From Selenomonadales bacterium 4137-cl (GTDB lineage Bacteria > Bacillota > Negativicutes > Sporomusales > UBA7701), in contig JAUOZS010000001.1 in NCBI GenBank assembly GCA_032334055.1, forward strand, positions 1,400,501-1,464,500: 64,000 nucleotides of DNA, in the 5' to 3' direction. Made by a program: the position numbers and the translations under genes. This document shows, one piece after another, positions 50,791 through 58,413 of the stretch. The notes beneath the pieces are model-generated. The model did not search any database. It had not been told where the DNA came from and was given only the letters and a program-made list of their open reading frames with translations. Positions within the stretch are counted from its first letter, which is position 1. Every line of letters begins with the position of its first letter.

Positions 50791-51180
50791 ATGCTGTCCG
50801 TAGATTTCGCCGGCTTGATACTTACCGTCTGCCTAACTGGTCTTCGTTACCCGCTCTGTGTCCTCGGCGCCGCCGTTATCCACGATCTGGGGGCTGTACT
50901 CACCGCCCTCGTGTTTCAGGGGCGCGTCGATTCCGTTATCGCCGCCGGCGCTTTTGGCACAGCGTCCGTAAGCGGCGTCAAGGCAGGCGTGCCGGCCGTA
51001 ATGGTGGCCCTGGGCGGGTCGTTGGTAAACTACCTTGTCGGCGCCAGCTTTGCCGGAGCGGCGTGGGAAAAGAACTCCCGGCTGCTCAACCCCGGAGCGG
51101 TGCTAAAGCAGCCCTTCGCTGTAATAAACCTGCGGCTCGCGGTCCTCTCAGCCATCGTAGCCCTCTGGCAGTTTATCTGA
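50791..51180 (+). CDS. Unrecognised spoVA-operon membrane protein, possible degenerate M50 fold
   Basis: A 129-residue membrane protein with about four helices. I do not know it as a SpoVA subunit. The order of its motifs resembles the short M50 (site-2 protease) core: AAVIHDLGAVLTALVFQGRVDSV aligns by eye with the HExGH helix but reads HDLGA, and MVALGGSLVNYLVG resembles the GPxxN helix. Both key changes would remove zinc binding. The family link is inference from pattern. The ATG follows ATAGGAGAAGG; the gene lies 9 bases after spoVAE. Confidence 0.7.
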   Translation: MLSVDFAGLILTVCLTGLRYPLCVLGAAVIHDLGAVLTALVFQGRVDSVIAAGAFGTASVSGVKAGVPAVMVALGGSLVNYLVGASFAGAAWEKNSRLLNPGAVLKQPFAVINLRLAVLSAIVALWQFI

Positions 51181-51195
51181 ATGCGGGGAGATGCA

Positions 51196-51936
51196 ATGAT
51201 GAGAAGTTCGGCACGGAGGTCCGGCGGTCAGTATGGACGCCGGCGTGATGAAGAATACGCACAAGATCAAGAAGACCCCAGGCAGGATTCGAGCCGGGGT
51301 AAGAACGCCGACAACCTGATAGCCGACATGGCTAAAGGGTTCGTTGAGGCCCAGGCCAAGTTTGCCGGTTCCCCTGACGGCGGACCAAACCGGGAGATGC
51401 TCGCCATGCTGTCAAAAATCAGCGACCAGCTCTCGCAATTGCAAAAATCGGCCGACGGCCAGCAAGGAGCGCAGCAAGGCCAATCCTGCCAGCAAATGCA
51501 GCAAAGCCAGGGGCACAGCCAGGGAAGTCGGTCGATTCAGCAAGGCGCAGGGCAGGGCCAGGGGAATCAGCAGATACAACAAAGCGCGGGGCAGGGCCAG
51601 GGGAATCAACAGCAAAGCGCCGGCCAGAAGCAAAGCGGGCAACAAGAGGAGCTTAGCACCCTTTTCAGCAGTCTGCTGACCGGTAAAAAAACAGGCGACG
51701 GCAGCGAGCAGGTCGGGCAAAACAGCGACAGACAAGCGGGCGGGCAGTCGGCCGGCGGCGAAAAAACCTCTTCGGCCCAGACGGCCGCGCAGGCGCTCGC
51801 CCAAGCCCAGTACGAATTAGCCAACGAGCTTGAAGCCAGCCTGAACAAACTCAAGCAAGTCATCAGCGAGAGCGAAAAACTGGCCGATAGAATCAGCAAC
51901 CTGCTCGGTCAGGAAAACGACTCACAAGGAACATGA
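51196..51936 (+). CDS. Glutamine-rich low-complexity protein in the spoVA operon
   Basis: A 246-residue hydrophilic protein of unknown function. The N-terminus is rich in Arg, Ser and Gln; residues 45-85 form a helix with a coiled-coil look (LIADMAKGFVEAQAKFAG, MLAMLSKISDQLSQLQKS); residues 90-210 are low complexity, mostly Gln, Gly and Ser with 13-residue tandem repeats; the C-terminal 45 residues form a second coiled-coil-like helix (ANELEASLNKLKQVISESEKL). Likely a structural or coat-like spore protein, by inference. The start is ATG 51196 or 51199 behind GGGGAGA. Confidence 0.7.
   Translation: MMRSSARRSGGQYGRRRDEEYAQDQEDPRQDSSRGKNADNLIADMAKGFVEAQAKFAGSPDGGPNREMLAMLSKISDQLSQLQKSADGQQGAQQGQSCQQMQQSQGHSQGSRSIQQGAGQGQGNQQIQQSAGQGQGNQQQSAGQKQSGQQEELSTLFSSLLTGKKTGDGSEQVGQNSDRQAGGQSAGGEKTSSAQTAAQALAQAQYELANELEASLNKLKQVISESEKLADRISNLLGQENDSQGT
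51535..51612 (+). repeat. Two 39-base tandem repeats coding 13 residues
   Basis: Two in-frame copies (51535-51573 and 51574-51612) encoding IQQ(G/S)AGQGQGNQQ, followed by a degenerate third. A likely site of copy-number change. Confidence 0.85.
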
Positions 51937-51945
51937 GGTGAAATA

Positions 51946-52536
51946 TTGGCAGCTAAAGTCAGAATTATAATCGTAACCGACGGCGACCGCTGCGCCCAGC
52001 ATGTCGTGGAAAACATCGCCACCGATCTTGGCCTGCGGTGCATCTCCGCCTCAGCAGGCAACCCGACCCCGATCAGCGGGCAGGAAATCGTCGAACTGGT
52101 CAAAACCGTTCCCCATGATCCGGTGCTGGTCATGTTCGATGACCGCGGACGACGCGACAAAGGCAAGGGGGAAACAGCCATGGAGTATGTCGCCTCCCAC
52201 CCTGACATAGAAGTCCTCGGGGCGGTGGCTGTAGCCTCCAACACCACCGGCATCCGGGGCGTCGCCGCCGATGCCAGCGTCAGCGGCGAAGGGGTGGTGG
52301 TCGACAATGCCGTCGATAAATACGGTCAGGAAAAAACGACTGGCCGTGATCGCACGATCATCAACGGCGACACCGTCGACGTACTCAACGCGGTTGATGT
52401 GCCTGTCATCATCGGCGTAGGCGACATCGGCAAGATGGACAAGGCGGACGACATCCGCCGCGGCGCCCCGGTGACGCGAAAAGCCATCGAGGAAATTTTA
52501 AAACGGAGCGGCGTCAGTTATGCAGGAAAGCCGTAA
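51946..52536 (+). CDS. spoVAEA: Stage V sporulation protein AEa (soluble)
   Basis: A 196-residue cytosolic protein of the SpoVAEA type. RIIIVTDGDRCAQHVVENIATDLGLRCIS and VLVMFDDRGRRDKGKGE, HPDIEVLGAVAVASNT are typical. Its molecular role is unknown; together with SpoVAF it modulates germination in Bacillus. TTG start behind GAGGTGA. It overlaps spoVAF by 17 bases. Confidence 0.93.
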   Translation: MAAKVRIIIVTDGDRCAQHVVENIATDLGLRCISASAGNPTPISGQEIVELVKTVPHDPVLVMFDDRGRRDKGKGETAMEYVASHPDIEVLGAVAVASNTTGIRGVAADASVSGEGVVVDNAVDKYGQEKTTGRDRTIINGDTVDVLNAVDVPVIIGVGDIGKMDKADDIRRGAPVTRKAIEEILKRSGVSYAGKP

Positions 52537-54037
52537 AATCGACGGCGACATCGATAAAAACATCAATTATCTCAAAGACCTTCTCGGCGTCGGCGAAACC
52601 TTCGACATCGTATTCCGCGAGTTCAAGATCGGCCGTCGGCGGGCGGCCACCTTCTCCATAAACGGAATGACCAATGACGTAGTTCTCAGCAACGTTTACC
52701 AAGCAATTTTGACCTGTCACCCTGAGGAACTCAGCATCAATACCCTCAATAAAGTCTTTTACCAGCGCCTGCCCCATTCGCAGGTAAAGCTGCTCGACAA
52801 CATGAACGACAGCCTTGTCAGCCTCCTCTCGGGAGAAATGCTGCTTTTCATCGAAGGCGAGGAACAAGTCGTCGTAATCGACGCCCGGTCCTATCCAGCG
52901 CGCTCGCCGTCGGAATCCAACATCGAGAAAGTGACCAGAGGCTCACGCGACTCCTTCGTCGAAACAATCCCGTTCAACACCGCCCTCATCCGCCGCCGCC
53001 TCCGCGACGCCAACCTCCGCTTTGAAATCGTCAAAATTGGCGCCAGGTCAAAAACCGACGTCGCCATCTGCTATATCAAGGACATCACCAATCCCGGACT
53101 GGTCGACACTGTCAAGGAAAGGCTCAACGCGATCGCCATCGACGGCGTGCCGATGGCGGAGAAAGCAGTCGAGGAATTCATCGTCCACGGCAGCAAGTGG
53201 AATCCCTTGCCCAAGGTCCGCTACACCGAACGCCCCGACGTCGCCGCAGTCCATATGCTCGAAGGCCACGTATGCCTGATTGTGGACACCTCTCCCAGTA
53301 TCATAATCCTGCCTACCACCTTCTGGCACCACGTCCAGCACGCCGAAGAATTCCGCCAGAACATGACCGCAGGCACATTCTTGCGCATTGTGCGTCTGGG
53401 GGCGGTACTGCTCTCACTGCTGCTGCCGCCTCTCTGGCTCTCCTTCGCCCTGCAGCCGCGGCTGTTGCCGGAAACCCTCTCTTTCCTGGGACCACGCGAC
53501 CCCGGCATCATTCCTCTAGGCATCCAGTTCCTGCTGGCCGAATTTGGCGTCGAGATGGTCCGCATGGCCACCGTCCACGTTCCCTCCGCCCAGGCAACCG
53601 CTCTGGGCTTCATCGGCGCCTTCATGCTCGGCGAATTCGCCAGCCGCGTCGGACTGTTCGGCAACGAAGCCATCTTTTACATCGCCGTCGCCACCGTCGG
53701 CACATTCGCCACCCCCAGCTTCGAACTGGCCATGGCCGTCAGGCTGTTCCGCATCTTCCTCCTCCTGCTCGTTATCGCCTTTAAACTCCCCGGCCTATTA
53801 GGCGGCCTCGTCATCATCCTGCTTATCGCGGCGACGACCAAATCCTTCGGTGTTCCCTATCTATGGCCGGCCGTGCCGTTTAACTACAAAGCGATGAAGG
53901 ACGTCATATTCCGCTTGCCGCTCCCCAGCAAGCTGATGCGGCCGGCAATCCTTAAGCCCCAAGACCCTGACCGCCTCGAAGACAACCGGACCGGGCGACG
54001 AAGCGGCGCAAAACGAAAGAACAGGGACGAAGACTAG
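52520..54037 (+). CDS. spoVAF: SpoVAF, GerA-type spore germination protein
   Basis: A 505-residue GerAA family membrane protein. A cytoplasmic N-terminal domain of about 280 residues has DVVLSNVYQAI, DARSYPARSPSESNIEKVTRG (the conserved GerA motif with Glu and Arg) and TKSDVAICYIKDI-like stretches. Five membrane helices follow (FRIVRLGAVLL through VIILLIAATTKSFG). In Bacillus SpoVAF forms an ion channel with SpoVAEA that strengthens germination. Last gene of the spoVA operon. Confidence 0.95.
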   Translation: MQESRKIDGDIDKNINYLKDLLGVGETFDIVFREFKIGRRRAATFSINGMTNDVVLSNVYQAILTCHPEELSINTLNKVFYQRLPHSQVKLLDNMNDSLVSLLSGEMLLFIEGEEQVVVIDARSYPARSPSESNIEKVTRGSRDSFVETIPFNTALIRRRLRDANLRFEIVKIGARSKTDVAICYIKDITNPGLVDTVKERLNAIAIDGVPMAEKAVEEFIVHGSKWNPLPKVRYTERPDVAAVHMLEGHVCLIVDTSPSIIILPTTFWHHVQHAEEFRQNMTAGTFLRIVRLGAVLLSLLLPPLWLSFALQPRLLPETLSFLGPRDPGIIPLGIQFLLAEFGVEMVRMATVHVPSAQATALGFIGAFMLGEFASRVGLFGNEAIFYIAVATVGTFATPSFELAMAVRLFRIFLLLLVIAFKLPGLLGGLVIILLIAATTKSFGVPYLWPAVPFNYKAMKDVIFRLPLPSKLMRPAILKPQDPDRLEDNRTGRRSGAKRKNRDED

Positions 54038-54039
54038 AA

Positions 54040-54062
54040 AAAACCCGCCATTGGCGGGTTTT
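54040..54062 (+). terminator. Bidirectional terminator between spoVAF and the lipoprotein gene
   Basis: AAAACCCGCC and GGCGGGTTTT flank ATT. The arms supply T-runs on either strand, serving both convergent genes. Confidence 0.88.
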
Positions 54063-54805
54063 CACTTGCCGCGATAATACTCGCGGATTTTGCCCAGACT
54101 TGTATTCAGGCTGGTTACCTGCTCCTCGGCAGATCCCTGGCTTTCGGCATTGACAGCGTCCTTGAGCTGCTTAACATGCGAATGGGTGATCGTAACCGGG
54201 CCTAGGACACCCAATTTTTCCATCGTAGGCTTGGCTTTGTTCCAGGTATCCTCGAGACCTTTGACCTTAGACGCAGCCTTGCTCCAGTTCTTGTCCGCCA
54301 CGTAAAAGCTTACGCTGCGGACGGCGTTGCCTACGGCGATCAAATCGGCGACCGGGGATAGTTTATACGACTTGCCTACTTCGCTAACGCTGCCCATGAA
54401 CTTGTTCAGGTTCTCGTACGAGGCCGTTATCTTCTTGTCCATGATGCTTGTCACCAGTTTGCCGATCGCCTCATCGGCGTCCTTAACGCCCTTTTTGTCG
54501 CCTACCGCCGCTTTGGTTTGCTGCCAGGCAGCCTGGAGATTGTAAAGCCCGGACTCCGCCTCCTGCCAGTTTTCTTTGTTTATTCCCTCAAACACCGTGC
54601 CGGCGATCGCTTCCAGATCGTAAAGCAGGGCAGGGGCGGAGACGAAGCGCTCCATTACGGGCGGGTTGGGCTTGACGTCTTCCGGTTTGCCGGCCGGGCC
54701 GATATCCGGCTTTTTCGCCGGCCCCGCCAGTCCGCAGCCTGCCAGAACGGCCCCGAGCAAAAGCGCGGAAACGACTCTGGCGGCCAATGTCTTAAAATGC
54801 CGCAA
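54062..54805 (-). CDS. Predicted lipoprotein
   Basis: A 247-residue secreted lipoprotein of unknown function. The signal ends in a lipobox LAGC near residue 24, followed by a Pro/Lys-rich linker and a long, all-helical domain with two similar halves (ENWQEAESGLYNLQAAWQ and NWSKAASKVKGLEDTWN), suggesting an internal duplication. TTG 54805 is chosen because GGAGGG lies 6-7 bases before it; an earlier TTG at 54811 abuts that site. It points away from lysA with a repeat-rich intergenic region between. Confidence 0.8.
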   Translation of the reverse strand: MRHFKTLAARVVSALLLGAVLAGCGLAGPAKKPDIGPAGKPEDVKPNPPVMERFVSAPALLYDLEAIAGTVFEGINKENWQEAESGLYNLQAAWQQTKAAVGDKKGVKDADEAIGKLVTSIMDKKITASYENLNKFMGSVSEVGKSYKLSPVADLIAVGNAVRSVSFYVADKNWSKAASKVKGLEDTWNKAKPTMEKLGVLGPVTITHSHVKQLKDAVNAESQGSAEEQVTSLNTSLGKIREYYRGK

Positions 54806-54833
54806 ATGCAACCCTCCTTTTCTCCATAGCTTG

Positions 54834-54888
54834 TACGCCGGACGGAGACTTTATTCTTCGTCCGGGGATATTGACACCGTCCGGCGTA
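54834..54888. promoter_or_regulatory. Inverted repeat set between the lipoprotein gene and lysA
   Basis: TACGCCGGACGG (54834-54845) and CCGTCCGGCGTA (54877-54888) are perfect 12-base arms. A third copy, CGTCCGG (54859-54865), can pair with the left arm instead. The right arm lies between the -35 and -10 of lysA. Confidence 0.6.
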
Positions 54889-54899
54889 TATACTAAAAT
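54871..54899 (+). promoter_or_regulatory. Sigma-A promoter of lysA
   Basis: TTGACA (54871-54876), 17 bases, TAAAAT (54894-54899). The transcript would start about 20 bases before the lysine riboswitch. Confidence 0.88.
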
Positions 54900-54921
54900 T
54901 AAACCAATCAAATACCCGTGT

Positions 54922-55103
54922 TGTATAGAGGTGCGGGCTGTTATCAGTACTTGCGGAGAGCTGGCCGAAGCGATGAACCGCAGGGAAAGGAATACCCGCC
55001 GAAGCCGTGTTTTTTGGCCAAAAACCCGGTTGGGCTTGTAGCTGAACAAGCGCAAGACTGTCATCCGGCGTATCCGCGCCGGGTGGAGCGCTATCTCACC
55101 GGC
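54922..55103 (+). ncRNA. Lysine riboswitch (L box) aptamer
   Basis: The conserved L-box parts appear in order: ATAGAGGTGCG then CAGTA (loop-E-like motif), CGCCGAAGC, TAGCTGAACAAGCGCAAG, ACTGTCA and GTGGAGCGCTATCTC, closing near 55103. It folds around a five-way junction and binds lysine. The following terminator makes it an OFF switch, so lysA is transcribed when lysine is low. Confidence 0.93.
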
Positions 55104-55128
55104 AATATTGTCTTTATTCGGAAGACGC

Positions 55129-55163
55129 GCGGCTGTGAGGTAGCTTACAGCCGCTTTTGTATT
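55129..55163 (+). terminator. Riboswitch-controlled terminator before lysA
   Basis: GCGGCTGT and ACAGCCGC flank a 10-base loop, followed by TTTTGTATTTTG. It ends 41 bases before the lysA start and is the expression platform of the lysine riboswitch. Confidence 0.85.
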
Positions 55164-55203
55164 TTGTATCCGAAATTCCGTCAACACCGAAAGGAGATAC
55201 CTC

Positions 55204-56538
55204 ATGAACCTTCACGGCACCATGCGCATCAACCAGGCCGGCCATCTGGAAATCGGCGGCTGCGACACAGTTGAACTTGCCCGTCAGTTCGGAACTCCCC
55301 TCTATGTCATGGATGAGGCCCTGTTGCGCGAAAACTGCCGCGCTTACGTTGAATCGTTTCAGAAGCACTACCCTAACGCGGAAGTTATATACGCCAGTAA
55401 AGTCTTTTCCACCATGGCAATGTGCAGGCTGGTGGCCGAAGAAGGCATGGGTCTCGACGTTGTCTCCGGCGGCGAACTTTACACCGCCCTGGCCAGCGGA
55501 TTCCCGGCGAACCGCATCTACTTTCACGGCAACAATAAATCGCCCGAGGAACTGGAAATGGCCCTCGAAGCCCGCGTCGGCCGCTATGTCGTCGACAACT
55601 TTTCGGAGCTTGATCTCCTGAACGAACTGGCCCGCCAGCGTAAAACCAAAGCCAAAATACTCATCAGGGTATCGCCCGGTATAGATGCTCACACCCATCA
55701 TTACATCAAAACCGGCATGATCGACTCCAAATTCGGTCTTGCTATCGCCAACGGCCAGGCGCTGATGGGCGCCGAAAAGGCTCTCGGTATGAAAAACCTT
55801 GAGTTTAAAGGCATCCACTGCCATATCGGTTCGCAGATATTCGACCTTAATTCCTACAAAGAAGCGGCCGCCACCATGATGGCCTTCGTAAAAGAGATCA
55901 AAACCAAAACCGGCTACGCCTGCGAGGAACTTAACCTCGGCGGCGGCCTGGGAATCTACTACACCGAAGGCGACTCACCCCAGCCGATCGGCGAGCTCGT
56001 TGCCCTCATGACCAAAACGGTTCGGGAAGCGGCTACCGCCAACAACCTGCCTCTGCCGAAGATCATCGTCGAGCCCGGACGCTCGATCGTCGGCGAAGCA
56101 GGCGTCACCCTCTACACCGTCGGTTCGGTCAAAGACATCCCGGGAATCCGTAAATATGTGGCCGTCGACGGCGGCATGACCGACAATCCGCGCCCCGCCC
56201 TCTACCAGGCCAAATACGAAGCCGCCCTCGCCAACAAAATGAACGTTCCCGGCGAAGAAACCGTCTCCATAGCCGGCAAATGCTGTGAATCAGGCGACAT
56301 GCTCATCTGGGACATCGAACTGCCCCCGACCGTTCCCGGCGATATTCTCGTCGTAACTTCCACCGGCGCCTATAACTATTCCATGGCCAGCAACTACAAC
56401 CGCAACCGCCGACCGGCCGTAGTCTTCGCCTGCGGCGGCAAGGCCGAACTGGTCGTAAGGCGGGAAAGCTACGAAGACCTCATCCGCAACGATCTTGTCC
56501 CCGAGCGGATGCAGAACAAGGTCGCCTGCCTGGCCTAA
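55204..56538 (+). CDS. lysA: Diaminopimelate decarboxylase
   Basis: A 444-residue PLP enzyme of the alanine racemase fold that makes lysine from meso-diaminopimelate. The PLP lysine is in VIYASKVFST, HCHIGSQIFD and GGGLGIYY follow, EPGRSIVGEAG binds phosphate, and CCESGDML holds the catalytic Cys from the second subunit. The ATG follows GAAAGGAGA. Expression is set by the lysine riboswitch upstream. Confidence 0.97.
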   Translation: MNLHGTMRINQAGHLEIGGCDTVELARQFGTPLYVMDEALLRENCRAYVESFQKHYPNAEVIYASKVFSTMAMCRLVAEEGMGLDVVSGGELYTALASGFPANRIYFHGNNKSPEELEMALEARVGRYVVDNFSELDLLNELARQRKTKAKILIRVSPGIDAHTHHYIKTGMIDSKFGLAIANGQALMGAEKALGMKNLEFKGIHCHIGSQIFDLNSYKEAAATMMAFVKEIKTKTGYACEELNLGGGLGIYYTEGDSPQPIGELVALMTKTVREAATANNLPLPKIIVEPGRSIVGEAGVTLYTVGSVKDIPGIRKYVAVDGGMTDNPRPALYQAKYEAALANKMNVPGEETVSIAGKCCESGDMLIWDIELPPTVPGDILVVTSTGAYNYSMASNYNRNRRPAVVFACGGKAELVVRRESYEDLIRNDLVPERMQNKVACLA

Positions 56539-56554
56539 AAAATACTTGCCACAC

Positions 56555-56587
56555 GGGACCCGGCCTAAACCGGGTCCTAATATTTTG
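56555..56587 (+). terminator. Terminator after lysA
   Basis: GGGACCCGG and CCGGGTCCT flank CCTAAA, followed by AATATTTTG. Confidence 0.85.
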
Positions 56588-56612
56588 CATAGGCCGGTTT
56601 TTCTAGTATAAT
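56585..56612 (+). promoter_or_regulatory. Sigma-A promoter of the CCA-enzyme gene
   Basis: TTGCAT (56585-56590), 16 bases, TATAAT (56607-56612). Confidence 0.75.
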
Positions 56613-56646
56613 TTAGAAGTGAAGTCTTAAAGCGGGGGACAACGCC

Positions 56647-57777
56647 ATGAACCACGACCCTGCTTCACTGCTCGTCTGCCATCCCCGGGCGCCCCTCCTG
56701 GACGCCATCGGCAGACGCTGTGCGGAGGCCGGCTTTCGCGCGGCCGCCGTCGGCGGGTTTGTCCGCGACCTGCTGCTGGGCATAATAAGCCAGGATATCG
56801 ACATCGTCGTCGAAGGCGACGCCATCTTCTGCGCCAAACTGCTGGCCGCACGCCTGGGCGGCGCCGTCGTCAAAACCTCCCGTTTCGGCACCGCCGTTGT
56901 CATGGTGGGCGGCACCCGCCTCGACCTGGCGATGGCCCGGACGGAAAGCTACTCCCGGCCGGGAGCGTTGCCGGAGGTAAGCCCCGGCACGCTTGCCGAC
57001 GACCTGTGGCGGCGCGACTTCACCGTCAATGCCATCGCCCTCGACATCGGTCCCGGTTACTTCGGCCGCCTGATCGACGAAGTAGGGGGGAGGAAGGACC
57101 TCACCGCGAGAACCATCCGCATCCTCCACGCCGGCAGCTTCAGCGACGACCCGACGCGCATGCTGCGCGCCGTCCGCCTGGCCCATCGTCTACGGTTTTC
57201 CTTTGCCGACCCCACCGCCGCCCGCCTGCGGGAAGCGGTCTGCAACCGTAACTGGCTGACCGTCGGCTCCCACCGCCTGGGCCGGGAAGTCCGGCTGCTC
57301 TTTCGGGAAAACGACTTGCCCGGCCTATTTCGAAGCCTCGACCGGTGGGGGATGTTCCGGCCCATTTTTGCGACCGTGCCGACCGCAGCCAAGCTTGACG
57401 CCCTGGCGCGCATCGATGAGGCAGTTGCCAGCCTGGCGCTCTTGGGTCACCGATGCGACCGCACGGCGGTCGCGGCCCTCATTATCGGCGGTCGGGCCGG
57501 CTTCTGGCTCCAGTGCGAGAGCGGCTTAGAAACACCTGACAGACTACGCGCCGTCAGTGGCGCGCTAGCCTCGCCGGGGGCCGGCGACCGCCTGCACGTC
57601 ATGCTCGCCGATATTCCCCCGGCGATGCTTGCCTATCTTTGGATAATGTGCCAAAATGAAGAGGAACGGTTTAGGCTTCAATCAGCCCTGGCCGGAATAA
57701 GCCGCCCGCGTCCTTCCATGGGCGGGAGGGCGAGTTTTGACAGCCTGTCGTCTGAACCGCATAAGGAGGATAATTAG
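56647..57777 (+). CDS. CCA tRNA nucleotidyltransferase/poly(A) polymerase family protein
   Basis: A 376-residue class II nucleotidyltransferase. The head domain has GGFVRDLLLG and DIDIVVEGDA with the two metal Asp, then RRDFTVNAIALD and the neck motif DDPTRMLRAVRLAHRLRF. It is short and lacks the HD, CBS and DHH parts of some relatives, so it may add CCA, only A, or only CC; this cannot be told from sequence alone. GTG of the next gene overlaps its stop. The ATG follows GCGGGGGAC. Confidence 0.85.
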   Translation: MNHDPASLLVCHPRAPLLDAIGRRCAEAGFRAAAVGGFVRDLLLGIISQDIDIVVEGDAIFCAKLLAARLGGAVVKTSRFGTAVVMVGGTRLDLAMARTESYSRPGALPEVSPGTLADDLWRRDFTVNAIALDIGPGYFGRLIDEVGGRKDLTARTIRILHAGSFSDDPTRMLRAVRLAHRLRFSFADPTAARLREAVCNRNWLTVGSHRLGREVRLLFRENDLPGLFRSLDRWGMFRPIFATVPTAAKLDALARIDEAVASLALLGHRCDRTAVAALIIGGRAGFWLQCESGLETPDRLRAVSGALASPGAGDRLHVMLADIPPAMLAYLWIMCQNEEERFRLQSALAGISRPRPSMGGRASFDSLSSEPHKEDN

Positions 57778-58397
57778 TGTTTGGCTTTGACCCCGATATG
57801 GTATTTCGCATTCCCGCCCTGCTCATAGCCCTCACCGTGCACGAGTACGCTCACGCCCGCGCCGCCGTGTCCCTCGGCGACCCCACGCCGCGCTACGCCG
57901 GGCGGCTGACCCTCAACCCCATTCCCCATCTCGACCCCATCGGCCTCATCATGCTGTGGCTGTTTCGCTTCGGCTGGGCCAAGCCCGTGCCCATCAACCC
58001 TTTCAACCTCAGAAACGGCCGCTGGGGCATCATGACCGTGTCGCTCGCCGGCCCGGGTGCCAACATAGTCATGGCATTCGTCAGCGCCGTCGTGTTCGGC
58101 GTCGTCGCCAAACTGAACCTCGGCAATATCGAGATATACAAGGTCATTCAGTGGACCTACACCTACAACCTTATCCTCGCCGTATTCAATCTCATCCCCG
58201 TGCCGCCGCTTGACGGCTCGCAGATAGTCTCCAGCTTCCTGCCGCCCCGCCAGGCCGATGCCTACGAGCGCATCGCACCTTACGGGCCGTTCATCCTCAT
58301 GGCGCTTGTCTACCTCGGCGTCGTCGGCGCCTTCATCTACCCCGTCGAAGCCTTTATCGGCCGCATCATCTCCGCCATCGTAGCGCTTATCGTATAG
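57777..58397 (+). CDS. M50 site-2 protease family membrane protein
   Basis: A 206-residue membrane protease. The zinc motif HEYAH lies at residues 22-26 in the first helix, and PPLDGS near residue 146 supplies the third metal ligand (Asp146). This small type without a PDZ domain is widespread in Firmicutes next to trpS and scpA; the substrates are unknown. GTG start coupled to the previous gene through TAGTG, behind AAGGAGG. Confidence 0.93.
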   Translation: MFGFDPDMVFRIPALLIALTVHEYAHARAAVSLGDPTPRYAGRLTLNPIPHLDPIGLIMLWLFRFGWAKPVPINPFNLRNGRWGIMTVSLAGPGANIVMAFVSAVVFGVVAKLNLGNIEIYKVIQWTYTYNLILAVFNLIPVPPLDGSQIVSSFLPPRQADAYERIAPYGPFILMALVYLGVVGAFIYPVEAFIGRIISAIVALIV

Positions 58398-58413
58398 GAG
58401 GAACAGAAAAACC

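Noticed and set aside
51535..51640. Tandem repeats that might suggest a CRISPR array
   Set aside because: The units are adjacent without spacers and stay in one reading frame of the Gln-rich gene.
54792..55205. A 137-codon - strand frame across the lysA leader
   Set aside because: It covers the lysine riboswitch and its terminator, whose conserved bases explain the sequence. It has no site for ribosomes.
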